Below, one piece after another: positions 17,901-26,258 of a stretch of 64,000 nucleotides of DNA. The notes beneath the pieces were generated by a model. The model did not search any database and was not told where the DNA came from. It was given only the letters and a program-made list of their open reading frames with translations. Made by a program: the position numbers and the translations under genes. Each line of letters starts with the position of its first letter. Position 1 is the stretch's first letter. Source of the DNA: an uncultured Burkholderiales bacterium (GTDB lineage: Bacteria > Pseudomonadota > Gammaproteobacteria > Burkholderiales > Burkholderiaceae_C); assembly GCA_943908475.1 (NCBI GenBank), contig CALTTG010000007.1, forward strand, positions 39,374 through 103,373, written 5' to 3'.

Positions 17901-18026
17901 TTTGCGCTGCACGCCCTGGCCCTCAAGGGCGAAGGCGGTGGCGCGGTCATTGCGCACTACAACGTGACCCGTTGGGTGTGCCCTCAACAGGAGCCATCCG
18001 ATGAACACCACCAGCCCGCCCTCTGA
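14961..18026 (+). CDS. CheB-CheR fusion signalling protein with PAS domains
   Basis: The protein has 1021 residues. A CheB methylesterase domain (about 40-225) keeps Ser in GASAGG, His in IQHLSPEH and Asp in GTGGDGSRG. A CheR methyltransferase domain (about 250-510) has AWVAATATGEEAYSLA for SAM and SCRNMLIYL. A middle region follows, then a long coiled coil at about 690-760 with repeated NEELQS heptads, and two PAS-like domains. It has no CheY-like receiver before CheB. Such fusions usually work with a histidine kinase on or beside the same protein in two-component signalling rather than classical chemotaxis. The downstream kinase gene overlaps it by 26 bases, indicating translational coupling. 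Confidence 0.9.
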   Translation: MGQTVKPDRGIAVGPSADGDQSDALTDAANAADAADAWPARKLVVMGASAGGLDALCRVFDHAPSQSGAAFVVIQHLSPEHPTLMDTLLARHTQMPVRLVTTETPLAPDTVYLIPPGKHLGLEGHQLTLTPKPAQGIGLPIDDFLAVAAEHWGERVLAIILSGTGGDGSRGIVRVSDAGGHVLAQSMGSSAFDGMPRTAVATGVVDEVLSPEQIGQWLREHLPHGLHTDEDAPWAPDRTSTDGALQDAEILRQTERLALLVRQQTGMPMDQYKPDMVHRRVRRRMQLLGLNDLSDYLAHLEATPEESTLLRKEILIPVTHFFRDVETFEALSRHALPDLLRTLRADQPLRAWVAATATGEEAYSLAMTLQEACDEARKWPPIKVYATDIEQSYLDVAAAGRYPESIEREVSRERLERFFTHRDGQYQVRPELRAMIVFARHDLINDPPFTQMHLVSCRNMLIYLRQTAQTQVLRRLQYGLKPGGVLMLGRSETPSAIQDNLQVIDSRARLFRPGAPLSTSALQQMTGSRRQAVASPPHTLMPAASHSHLLGALQQMAERYAPPGLIIDEHGQLLQVIGDMSALLHMRAGAPSLLVHDLLPAELEPVVRQLLSHLVEQGGTVRSPGLRLSELNSRWPHERLTVSATRVQTGLPQQVASPVLLLFETDTHRSATTESAVVLALGDTARDRLAQLERELTLTRNNLQATIEALQTANEELQSNNEELMSSNEELQSTNEELQSVNEELYTINAEYQSKLELLQHLHADLDGMGRAVGIPSLFVDEDLRLQRLTREASALFNLREADMGRSIEDFSHRLDFPELYHELRRAMRTGQTIEREVRSDQGRWYLARLIPYGPPGSDSRSTQRAVVSFVDLSPVRNASRLQAIIDAMPMSVAVLDFTGRIQSVNQSWRQFATDNGDPALAHTGPGHNYLQVIRNGYTGRRETDHEAQAIEAGLTGVLRGDRQHFQQVYPCHAPHERRWFALHALALKGEGGGAVIAHYNVTRWVCPQQEPSDEHHQPAL

Positions 18027-20082
18027 GCTGTTCGAGCGACCGCCTCGGGACATGGAAGAGGCCCAGCGATTGCTGGAAGACCTGCGCGTGCATCAAGCCG
18101 AATTGCACCTCCAGGCGCAGGCCCTGCAAGAAACCCAACGGCAAGCCACCCAACAGGCCCAACGCTATGCCCACCTGCTCAGGGCCGTGCCGGTGGCGCT
18201 GTGCCGCATCAACGAACGCGGGCAGATCGTCAGCGCCAATCAGGCGATGGAGCGGCTGCTGCACCGGCCCAGCTCAGCGCTCGAGGGGCAATTGCTGTAC
18301 CGCTTCGGGCTCGACGAATCTCAGCGGCTGCACGCACTGCAGGCCGTTCAGCTCAGCACCACCCGAGAGACCCACGAAGCGCGCCACCTGTGGTTCAGTG
18401 CCGACGGCGAACCCGTGCTGCTCGACCTGCATTTTTCGCGAGCCCCCGACGCCGAGGACACGCGCACCGAGTGGTTGGTGGCCCTGCTCGACCAGACCCG
18501 ACAGCACCGCGAACACCACGCACTGCAGAAAGCGCATGAAGCCCTGCAGAAGGCCAATGCCGCCAACCAGGAGCTGGCCCTGCTGGCCGACCGGTCACCC
18601 AATGCGGTGATGATCTGCGACAGCGAAATGCACATCCGGTGGGTCAACCCCAGCTTCACGCAAAGCACGGGCTACAGCCTGCAGGAAGCACGAGGCCAAC
18701 ACCCCCAGAAGTTGCTCGGCGCCGACGACACCCCCAGCGAGACCCTGACGCTGATGACCCAACGCCTGCAACGCGGGGATGCGGTCGATCGGGTTCAGCT
18801 GCAGCGCTGCGCGAAAGACGGCACCCGCTACTGGGCCGAGGTGTCGGTGCAGCCCATCCGCAACGACGATGGCTTGATCGCTCGGCACATCGTCATCGAG
18901 CGAGACATCACCGACCGCGTGCAAGCCGAACGGGAACGCGAAGCCCTGATGCGCATCGAGGCCAGCCACGTGGCCAAGACCGAATTTCTCTCTCGCATGA
19001 GCCACAACATGCGAACACCCCTCAATGCCGTGCTGGGCTTTGCCCACTTGCTGCTCAAGGGCCCCGAACCCCTGCCCAACGAGTCGCAGCGCAAGAAGGT
19101 TCAGATCATCCATCAAGCCGGTCAGCAACTGCTGGGGCTGGTGGACCAGGCCTTGCAACTGGCCAAGCTCGAACACGCCCTGGAAGACTACGCGCCCGAA
19201 CCCATCAACCTGCTGCCCTTGTTGCAGGAGTGCGCGGAGCTGGTCAACGAGCGCGCCCGCGACAAGGCCCTGGTGCTGGAGATCGACAGCCCGGCCATGT
19301 GCGCCATGGGCGATGCCCAGCGGGTTCGCGAGATCGTCAACAACCTGCTGAGCAATGCCATCAAATACTCACACGGGCCGGGCCGCATCGTGCTGAGCAG
19401 CCGCATCGACACGGCGCGCCACCTGGTCGAAGTGTCGGTGAAGGACCAGGGTGTGGGCATTGCCGCCAGTCACCTGGACCTCATCTTTCAGCCCTTCACC
19501 CGACTGGACGCCACCAGCGAGATGGCCAGCGGTCACGGCATTGGCCTGGCCATCTGCCGCCGCCTGGCCGAACTCATGATGGGCGACCTCAACGTCACCA
19601 GCACACCCGGCGAGGGCAGCACCTTCACCCTGACCCTGCCCGCCGCCGACAGCATGCTGCCGCGCGCCATGCGGGACCTCGTGGCGGAAGACGACGCCCT
19701 GGAGCCGCTGCCACCACTGCGGTTGCTGTGCGTGGAAGACAACACCATGAATCGGCTGCTGATCGATGCCGTGTTCGCCACCCACCCCGAGGTGCAAGTG
19801 GCCATGGCCACCACCTTGGGCGAAGGCATGGCCTGCGTGCGCACCACCCCGCCCGATGTCGTGCTGCTGGACATCAACCTGCCCGACGGCAACGGCCTCA
19901 CGCTGGCGCGAAGCGTCAGCGAGCAACCCGGCGGCACACGCCCCCTGATCATTGCCCTGAGCGCCGATGCACTGCCCGAAAACATCGCGCAGGCCATGGA
20001 TGCCGGGGTGACCCACTACCTGGTCAAGCCACTGCAGATCAACAGGTTATTGCGGATCCTGCACGAACACTTTCGGGTGTAG
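18001..20082 (+). CDS. hybrid PAS histidine kinase / response regulator
   Basis: The protein has 693 residues. An N-terminal coiled coil (about 15-60) is followed by two PAS domains (about 58-170 and 195-310). The HisKA phospho-acceptor is H335 in SRMSHNMRTPLN, the ATPase domain has an intact N-box (NNLLSNAIKYS) and G-boxes (KDQGVGI, GHGIGLAI), and the C-terminal receiver has Asp624 in LLDINLPDG. No transmembrane helix is visible, so it is a soluble hybrid kinase. The 26-base overlap with the CheB-CheR gene suggests the two form one signalling unit, perhaps with methylation modulating the kinase. No output domain is attached, so a downstream phosphorelay partner is expected. Confidence 0.9.
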   Translation: MNTTSPPSELFERPPRDMEEAQRLLEDLRVHQAELHLQAQALQETQRQATQQAQRYAHLLRAVPVALCRINERGQIVSANQAMERLLHRPSSALEGQLLYRFGLDESQRLHALQAVQLSTTRETHEARHLWFSADGEPVLLDLHFSRAPDAEDTRTEWLVALLDQTRQHREHHALQKAHEALQKANAANQELALLADRSPNAVMICDSEMHIRWVNPSFTQSTGYSLQEARGQHPQKLLGADDTPSETLTLMTQRLQRGDAVDRVQLQRCAKDGTRYWAEVSVQPIRNDDGLIARHIVIERDITDRVQAEREREALMRIEASHVAKTEFLSRMSHNMRTPLNAVLGFAHLLLKGPEPLPNESQRKKVQIIHQAGQQLLGLVDQALQLAKLEHALEDYAPEPINLLPLLQECAELVNERARDKALVLEIDSPAMCAMGDAQRVREIVNNLLSNAIKYSHGPGRIVLSSRIDTARHLVEVSVKDQGVGIAASHLDLIFQPFTRLDATSEMASGHGIGLAICRRLAELMMGDLNVTSTPGEGSTFTLTLPAADSMLPRAMRDLVAEDDALEPLPPLRLLCVEDNTMNRLLIDAVFATHPEVQVAMATTLGEGMACVRTTPPDVVLLDINLPDGNGLTLARSVSEQPGGTRPLIIALSADALPENIAQAMDAGVTHYLVKPLQINRLLRILHEHFRV

Positions 20083-20188
20083 ATTTCAACCTTCACGCAC
20101 AGCGTGATGCACAGCCGGCCCCTGGCTGAGTCGTGACAAGGGGTGCAGTACCCGAGCAGTCCCCTTGAACCCCACACAGGAGCCAGTC

Positions 20189-21772
20189 ATGCTGGACACC
20201 CCTCGTCAGGTCACGGCCGACGACCAGGCTTCCAACCGGGAGCTGGCCTTGCTGGCCGACCGCGTCACCGACGCCATCGTGGTCTGTGACGCGCAACGCA
20301 ACATCCGCTGGGCCAACCCGGCCTTCACCAAGCTGACGGGCTTCACGCTGGAAGAGGCCCAAGGGCGCCAGCTTGAAGAGCTGCTCAGTGGCCCCCAAAC
20401 CGATGTGGACGCCATCACGCGCATCAGCCTGGCCCTGGCCAGAGGCGAAGGCATCGAGCACCAGCCCATGTGCCACCACCATCGCAATGGCGAGGCCTTC
20501 TGGGTGGCCCGCAGCATCCAGCCCCTGGTCAATGAAGACGGCCGCATCGACCGCTTCATCGAAATCATGACCGACCTGCGCGCGCAGCGCTGGGCAGAAA
20601 CCGAACACAACCGCCGCCTCGAAGCCGAAGTGGCCCTGGCCCGCCGTTCCACCTTCCTGGGTCAACTCAGCCACGGCATGAGGGGGCCGCTGAACACCAT
20701 CGTCGGTTTTTCTCAGTTGCTGGAAATGGAGGTCAATGCCTCCATGGACGCCCGTCGCCACCTGGGCAACATCCAGCAGGCCGCGCGCCAGTTGCTGCAC
20801 CTGCTGGACAAGGCCGTCACGCTGGCCAATGCAGAAGACCGGGTGCTGGCCGTGCACGCTCAGCGCGTGAGCCTGGCCGGGGTGGTGAAAGAGGCCTGCC
20901 ACCTCAGCGAGGGCCTGGCCAAGAGTGCGCGCATCACCCAAGTGATCGAAGGCGACTGCCCACCCGCCTGGGCCGACCCCATCCACGTCAAAACCATCTT
21001 GCAGACCCTGGTGCGCTTTGCCATCGGGCACTGCCCACGCGATGGCACCGTCTGGGTGTCCATCAAGCCCCTGCCCGACCAGCCTCGCGCCGTGGTGGAG
21101 GTCAGCCATCCCGGCGACGGGCTGTCGCAGTTCGAGGGCGGGCGGCTCTTCCAGCCCTTCAACCCGGTGCCCATGGGGCAGGCCCACCAGGGCCAGAGCA
21201 GCCTGATCGACGAAGGCGACCAAGGCATGAGCCTGGCCATCGCCCACCGCCTGGCCGAACTGATGAACGGCAGCTTGAGCGTGAGCAGCGCCCTGGGCAA
21301 AGACTGCACCTTCGCCCTGCAATTGCCCTTGGCCGACAAGCTGGGCGGCCGCGACGAACCCACCAGCAGCCTGCCCACCCAGCGGACCAAGTTGCCGCCA
21401 CTGCGCATCATCCACGTGGAAGACAACGCGCTGAACCGCAGCCTGATGGAATCGCTGTTCGCCGCGCACCCGGAGGTTCAGCTGACCTCGTACCCGACCT
21501 CACAACAGGGGCTGTCGGCCATTCAGCAAGAATTGCCGGACGTGGCGCTGATCGACATCAACCTGCCCGACGGCAGCGGCCTGGACATGTGCCGAATCCT
21601 TCGGCAGCACTCGGCCACCAAGCGCATGCCCTTGATTGCCCTGAGCGCCGATGCGCTGCCCGACCACATCGCGCAGGCCCTTCAAACGGGCTTCAACCAT
21701 TACCTGGTCAAGCCCATCCAGATTCAGCGCCTGCTGAGCATTTTGGCCACGCTGAAACCTCGCACGCCCTGA
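20189..21772 (+). CDS. PAS hybrid kinase paralogue with degenerate ATP-binding motifs
   Basis: The protein has 527 residues with one PAS domain (about 15-135), a HisKA-like helix with H162 (GQLSHGMRGPLN), a HATPase-like region and a C-terminal receiver with Asp456 (LIDINLPDG). It closely parallels the preceding kinase. At the N-box position it reads LQTLVRFAIGHCP with no conserved asparagine, and the G1 box reads SHPGDGLS, so ATP binding may be lost. The receiver looks intact. It may act as a receiver or phosphotransfer partner or scaffold for the upstream kinase rather than as a kinase. The gap to the upstream gene is 106 bp. Confidence 0.85.
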   Translation: MLDTPRQVTADDQASNRELALLADRVTDAIVVCDAQRNIRWANPAFTKLTGFTLEEAQGRQLEELLSGPQTDVDAITRISLALARGEGIEHQPMCHHHRNGEAFWVARSIQPLVNEDGRIDRFIEIMTDLRAQRWAETEHNRRLEAEVALARRSTFLGQLSHGMRGPLNTIVGFSQLLEMEVNASMDARRHLGNIQQAARQLLHLLDKAVTLANAEDRVLAVHAQRVSLAGVVKEACHLSEGLAKSARITQVIEGDCPPAWADPIHVKTILQTLVRFAIGHCPRDGTVWVSIKPLPDQPRAVVEVSHPGDGLSQFEGGRLFQPFNPVPMGQAHQGQSSLIDEGDQGMSLAIAHRLAELMNGSLSVSSALGKDCTFALQLPLADKLGGRDEPTSSLPTQRTKLPPLRIIHVEDNALNRSLMESLFAAHPEVQLTSYPTSQQGLSAIQQELPDVALIDINLPDGSGLDMCRILRQHSATKRMPLIALSADALPDHIAQALQTGFNHYLVKPIQIQRLLSILATLKPRTP

Positions 21773-21789
21773 GTGGGAGGGGGGCGGAC

Positions 21790-22719
21790 TCAGCCTGCGC
21801 CCAAGCGCTCGCCCATCCAGCGCAGCAGGTCCAGCCACATCTGGCGCATCTCGGCCTCTTGCGGTGTGCGGATGGCGCTGGGCAGCTCGATGGTCACCAC
21901 CGGCACGCGCTTGTGCACGCCACCGTAGTTGCCCAGGCTGCCCGGGAAGATGCCCACCTGATCGAGGTACAGCCGCCCCAGGCGCTGCGGCGGCGACGTG
22001 GGGCCGTCGAAGTCCAGCACGCCATAGGGGGCGTGAACGGCCACGATCAGGTTGGGCTTCCAGCGCTCCATCTCTTCGTACAACCAACGGCTCTCAGGCT
22101 CCGACAAGGGCTTGGGGCCCGGATAGCGACGCGGGTCGTTGCGGGTCCGGTCCTTCCAGTATTGCGGGGCCTCTTTGTCCCAGTTGGGGGTGGGAAAGTT
22201 GCGGTTCAGGTCCACCCCACGGGCGTTGGTGCGGCTGGGGTTGGGCTGCATCAGGCCATCGGGGTTGAGCAGGGGCACAAAGCGCCAGTGCACATTCGAG
22301 GGCGTGAGGATGGCGTGTTCGATCCAGTGCAGGCTCAAGGCCGTGGCCGACAACTCATCGCCGTGAATGCCGCCGATGACCAGCACCTTCAGACGCGGGT
22401 TGCTGGACACCACGTCGCGCTGGAAGATGCTGCGTCCCAGCACCGATTTGGCGCCATTGGCCTGCAGCTGTGCCCTCGCGCACAGGGCCGTGTTCACGTT
22501 GGGCAAGCGCTTGACCATCTCGCGGCAGAAGATCTGCGGCGTGTGGAACGGGGCCACGGCAGGCGGGGCCGGCACGCGGGCCGTTGGCGCGGTGGTGGGG
22601 GCCGTGGAAGAGACCGCAGGAGCCGCGGGCTTTTGGGCCCAAGTCACGTTGCACAGCGTCGCCCCGATGAGGGCGAGCAGCGCCAGGGTTCGGGAAGAAA
22701 CAAGGCTGATGGGACGCAT
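21790..22719 (-). CDS. exported M14-family zinc carboxypeptidase (MpaA-like)
   Basis: This 309-residue protein has a signal peptide ending near NVTWA-Q and an Ala/Pro/Thr-rich spacer to about residue 55. The catalytic domain shows GGIHGDE (HxxE zinc site), LLNPDGL, RGVDLNRNFP, a histidine in IVAVHAPYG and the catalytic glutamate in TIELPSA. These are features of M14 peptidases of the murein peptide amidase group, which cut gamma-D-Glu-meso-diaminopimelate bonds. Export would place it in the periplasm, whereas E. coli MpaA is cytoplasmic. It converges on the hybrid-kinase gene. Confidence 0.82.
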   Translation of the reverse strand: MRPISLVSSRTLALLALIGATLCNVTWAQKPAAPAVSSTAPTTAPTARVPAPPAVAPFHTPQIFCREMVKRLPNVNTALCARAQLQANGAKSVLGRSIFQRDVVSSNPRLKVLVIGGIHGDELSATALSLHWIEHAILTPSNVHWRFVPLLNPDGLMQPNPSRTNARGVDLNRNFPTPNWDKEAPQYWKDRTRNDPRRYPGPKPLSEPESRWLYEEMERWKPNLIVAVHAPYGVLDFDGPTSPPQRLGRLYLDQVGIFPGSLGNYGGVHKRVPVVTIELPSAIRTPQEAEMRQMWLDLLRWMGERLGAG

Positions 22720-22751
22720 AGCCCGCCATCATGCCCTGAATCTGTGCAGCG

Positions 22752-23324
22752 TCAGCGCGACAGGGCTTTGAGGGCCTGCTTGATGCCGTCGCTGACGCTG
22801 ACGTCGGGCGGCAACTGTTTCAAGGCCAACGCCGCCTCTTTGTCCGAGTACCCCAGGGCCAGCAAGGCTTGCTGAATGTCACCGTGGGTGTCGCCCAACT
22901 CGTGCTGAGGCGCGGTGAGCACCGGGGCCAGTTTGCCCTTGAGTTCCAGCAACAGGCGTTCGGCCGTCTTTTTGCCGATGCCAGGCACCTTGACCAGTCG
23001 AGCGGCTTCTTGGGTGGCCACGGCCTGGGCCAACTCGTTGGCGCTCAAGCCCGACAACACGGCCAAGGCAATGCGCGGGCCCACACCACTGATCTTGATC
23101 AGCTCGCGGAACGACTCGCGCTCGGAAGCCGTCAGAAAACCATACAGCAGTTGGGCGTCTTCACGGACGATGAACTGCGTCAGCAGCGTCACCTTCTCGC
23201 CCACGGAGGGCAGGTTGTAGAAGGTGCTCATGGGCACCTGAACGTCGTAGCCCACCCCACCGACGTCCACCAGCACCGAGGGCGGGGCCTTCTCGGCCAA
23301 CACCCCCGTCAAACGAGCGATCAT
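22752..23324 (-). CDS. ruvA: Holliday junction branch migration protein RuvA
   Basis: The protein has 190 residues and begins MIARLTGVLAEK. OB-fold domain I, the two helix-hairpin-helix motifs (ISGVGPRIALAVLSGL and VPGIGKKTAERLLLEL) and the C-terminal domain III (ALLALGYSDKEAALAL) are in order. RuvA tetramers bind Holliday junctions and load the RuvB motor. The start overlaps the end of the response regulator gene by four bases (ATGA type), an unusual genetic partner. ruvB and ruvC are not in the window. Confidence 0.95.
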   Translation of the reverse strand: MIARLTGVLAEKAPPSVLVDVGGVGYDVQVPMSTFYNLPSVGEKVTLLTQFIVREDAQLLYGFLTASERESFRELIKISGVGPRIALAVLSGLSANELAQAVATQEAARLVKVPGIGKKTAERLLLELKGKLAPVLTAPQHELGDTHGDIQQALLALGYSDKEAALALKQLPPDVSVSDGIKQALKALSR

Positions 23325-23995
23325 CGGCGGAACAACCCCAGGCGTTGAGCTTCCAGGGCAGCTTCGGCGCGCGAGGACACGTTGAGCTTGCGGTAGATCT
23401 GCTTGACGTAGTCGGCAATGGTGTGACGCGACAGGTTGAGCTGCTGGCCGATTTCCGGCAGCGTGAAGCCCTTGGCCACACGCAGCAGCACCTCGTTTTC
23501 ACGGTCGGTCAGTTGCACGTGCGGGGTGACCGAGTCGACCTCGTTGCCGTACTGCTGTTGAGGCTGCAGGCGCGCCTGGGCCGTGAAGTACTGGATGACG
23601 CGGCGCGCGATGGACGGCGACAGCGGCGGCTCGCCCTGGCTGATGCGGTGCAGCTGCTCGGCCAGTTGCTCGCGCGATTGCTCCTTGAGCAGGTAGCCGA
23701 ACGCGCCAGCCTGCAAGGCCGGGAAGAGGTGATCGTCGTCGTCGTGGATGGTCACGACCACCGACTGCACGTCGGGCTGCTTTTCACGCAGGGCCTGGAC
23801 GACCTCGACGCCGGAGCCGTCAGGCAAGCCCAGGTCCAGCATGGCGACGTCAAAGCGCATGGCGCCGACCAACTGCAGGGCGTCGTGCACGCGGGCGCAC
23901 TCGCTGATCTGGGAGCCGGGGAAGACTTGCAAGGCCAACGTTTTGAGCCAGGCACGAATCTCGGGCAAGTCTTCGAGCAGGAGAATTTGCTTCAT
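23321..23995 (-). CDS. NarL/FixJ-type response regulator
   Basis: This 224-residue protein has a receiver domain (about 1-120) with acidic pocket LLLEDLPE, phospho-acceptor Asp near residue 55 in AMLDLGLPDG, and the lysine in YLLKEQ. A LuxR-type HTH follows (about 155-215: LTDRENEVLLRVAKGFTLPE and later HTIADYVKQIYRKLNV). It lies 15 bp downstream of the sensor kinase gene, forming a two-component pair, and overlaps ruvA. Its targets are unknown; LuxR-type HTH dimers bind short palindromes, so the 13517 palindrome is one possible target, without evidence. Confidence 0.92.
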   Translation of the reverse strand: MKQILLLEDLPEIRAWLKTLALQVFPGSQISECARVHDALQLVGAMRFDVAMLDLGLPDGSGVEVVQALREKQPDVQSVVVTIHDDDDHLFPALQAGAFGYLLKEQSREQLAEQLHRISQGEPPLSPSIARRVIQYFTAQARLQPQQQYGNEVDSVTPHVQLTDRENEVLLRVAKGFTLPEIGQQLNLSRHTIADYVKQIYRKLNVSSRAEAALEAQRLGLFRR

Positions 23996-24010
23996 GGCGG
24001 GGACCTCTGA

Positions 24011-26101
24011 TCAATGTGAATTGGCTGAATCGCCACGTCGATGGGAAGGAATGCTAGCACCGGGGGTGAGCGCCGATGCGACAGTTTCGATCTCCAGGGG
24101 CAATGTCATGCGAATGACCGTGCCAAAACCCGGGCCGGATTCGACCAAACACTGCCCATTGAGCTGCTTGGCGCGGTGCTTCATGCTGGCCATGCCGTGT
24201 CCGCGGTCCAGGCGCCCATCGAGCTCGAGCGGGATGCCTTTGCCGTTGTCCTGAATGATGACCTGGAAGTCGTGCTCCCCCACCTCGGCCGTGATAACCA
24301 CGTGCGAGGCCTGGCTGTGCTTGATGATGTTGCTGACCGCTTCGCGGATGATGCGCGTGGTCTGCACATAGGTGCGCGCCGACAGCGGCTCGTCCAGCAC
24401 GTCCAGCGGGTGGCGCCACTCCACCTCGATGCCGGCTTGGCCCAGGCGAGAGACCACCTCGGCCCGCCAGTCGGCCAAGGCGTCGGGCAAGCGCATGGCC
24501 CGCCCGGTGAGGCCGCGCACCGACAGGCGCATTTCATCCAGCGCCTCACGCGCCAGCGAGGAAATGCGGTCGTTGTCGCTGGTGTGCACGATGGTCAGCA
24601 GCTTGGCGCCCAGGTCATCGTGCAGGTCGGCCGCAATGCGCTTGCGCTCTTTTTCGGCGATCTGCTCGACGCGCAGTTCAGCGATCTGCGTGAAGTTGCG
24701 CTCGATCTCGGCACTGATCTCCTGCACGCGCTTTTCCAGCTGGGCACGCGCCCCTTCGGCCGTCTGGAGCGCCCGGGCGTACACCTGAATCAGTCGAAAG
24801 CTGACCACGGCAAACAGCATGGGCATGACGAAATAGGTGATGTTCCAGCCCCAGGATTGCATGAGGCGGAACTGGAAGAACAGCTCGGTGCCCAGCAGCG
24901 CGGCCGCGACCCCCAGGGTGCCACTCATGACCAAGAACTCGGCCCGTCGGGCTCGGCCGGCGTGCCAGATGAAGTACCCCACCGAGGCCAGCACTTCCAG
25001 GGCCAGGAGCACGTACCAGAGGCGGGCGGCATCGAACAGCCAGCGGGTGCCGCCCAGCAAGGCCAGGGTCAGCGGCATCAGCACCAGTTGGGCCAACAGC
25101 ACCCGGTTGACGACGCGGGCCTCCTGAACCTCGCGCTCGTGGTGCAGGCCGTGACCGGCATAGCCCAGCAGGAACTTGATGGCGAAGGTGGCCATCACGG
25201 TGAAGAAGGTCGCGATGATCACTTCGGCCGCGAAGCCAGAGGTGGGCAGGGTGGAAAACCACAGCCGCCCCGTGAGGGCCGCCCACGTCAGGGTCAGCAG
25301 GCCGAAATGCCACAGGTAGGGCAGGCGGCGCACCCAGGCCAGCCCCACGGCAAAGCCCCCCAGCACGATCAGCACCCCACCGATGATCTGCGACACCGTG
25401 ACCGCCCAGAAGCCCTGGCTGTCGGCTTGCTGGCGCAACTCGTCCCAGCCGCCCAGGCGCACGGCGCCGAGGCCACCGGCGCGCTGCCGCGCCGTGACCT
25501 GCTCGAGCGGATACCCCGTCACGCGGATGTCGAGCTGGTTGTCGCCCGCGCGCAGCAAAAAGCTGGGCAGCGACACCACATGCGGCTCGTAACACTGGCG
25601 CGAAAGCAGTTCGTCGGCGCCGCCACTGCGGTACAAGGTCTGGCCATTGAGCTGCACCTCGACGGCCGCGCACACGCGCTCGAGGTAGGCCGCCAGCAGT
25701 TTGTCGCGCCCCCTCTGGGCCGCGTCGAAATGGATGCGATACCACACGCTGCCGGAGTAGCCGGGTCGGGTTCGGGCCCATTCGTCGGGCAGGGGCACCA
25801 CCGAAGAGGTGTTCTGGATGGGGAAGGTGCCGGCGTTGCCCACCGCCACCCACGCGGCCCGAACCACCTGCACGCCATCGGCGCGGATGTGGGGCTCGCT
25901 CATGCCATTGGCGCGGTTCAGGGCCACCACGCTCCAGCCGAAGATCCACGCGATCAGCAAGCCCAACAGGGTGCGACCCAGCGCATTGAGTCGGTTGGTC
26001 GGCTCGTCTCGGACCGTGGGCGCAGCGCCAGCGGTCTCAGGCTTTGCCTGCCAGAGGGCCCGCACGGGGGCCCACCATCGTTGCCAGAACTGCGCTGTCA
26101 T
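24011..26101 (-). CDS. membrane sensor histidine kinase (7TMR-DISM-like, HisKA_3)
   Basis: The protein has 696 residues from MTAQFWQRWW. One N-terminal helix is followed by a jelly-roll, galactose-binding-like extracytoplasmic domain (about 70-220: WYRIHF, YLERVCAAVEVQLNGQTLYRSG). About seven membrane helices (about 225-420), a coiled coil and a HisKA_3 domain with H494 in AADLHDDLGAKLL come next. The ATPase domain has EAVSNIIKHS, IQDNGKGI and GHGMASM. This fits the 7TM receptors with diverse intracellular signalling modules. It pairs with the NarL-type regulator downstream. The ligand is unknown, but the extracytoplasmic fold suggests carbohydrate or another small ligand. Confidence 0.85.
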   Translation of the reverse strand: MTAQFWQRWWAPVRALWQAKPETAGAAPTVRDEPTNRLNALGRTLLGLLIAWIFGWSVVALNRANGMSEPHIRADGVQVVRAAWVAVGNAGTFPIQNTSSVVPLPDEWARTRPGYSGSVWYRIHFDAAQRGRDKLLAAYLERVCAAVEVQLNGQTLYRSGGADELLSRQCYEPHVVSLPSFLLRAGDNQLDIRVTGYPLEQVTARQRAGGLGAVRLGGWDELRQQADSQGFWAVTVSQIIGGVLIVLGGFAVGLAWVRRLPYLWHFGLLTLTWAALTGRLWFSTLPTSGFAAEVIIATFFTVMATFAIKFLLGYAGHGLHHEREVQEARVVNRVLLAQLVLMPLTLALLGGTRWLFDAARLWYVLLALEVLASVGYFIWHAGRARRAEFLVMSGTLGVAAALLGTELFFQFRLMQSWGWNITYFVMPMLFAVVSFRLIQVYARALQTAEGARAQLEKRVQEISAEIERNFTQIAELRVEQIAEKERKRIAADLHDDLGAKLLTIVHTSDNDRISSLAREALDEMRLSVRGLTGRAMRLPDALADWRAEVVSRLGQAGIEVEWRHPLDVLDEPLSARTYVQTTRIIREAVSNIIKHSQASHVVITAEVGEHDFQVIIQDNGKGIPLELDGRLDRGHGMASMKHRAKQLNGQCLVESGPGFGTVIRMTLPLEIETVASALTPGASIPSHRRGDSANSH

Positions 26102-26258
26102 GGGTGGAATCTTCGATCCAGAGGGTTCAGCAGGCCATTTTCGCAAGAGAAGTCACACCTCAAAGGCCCAGGCAGGTGACAATTTAGGGCCCATCTTCTT
26201 CCTTTTGGCGCCCAACGGCCGCCAGAAGGGCCTCAATCCCCCGGATTTGCCCTGCCCG

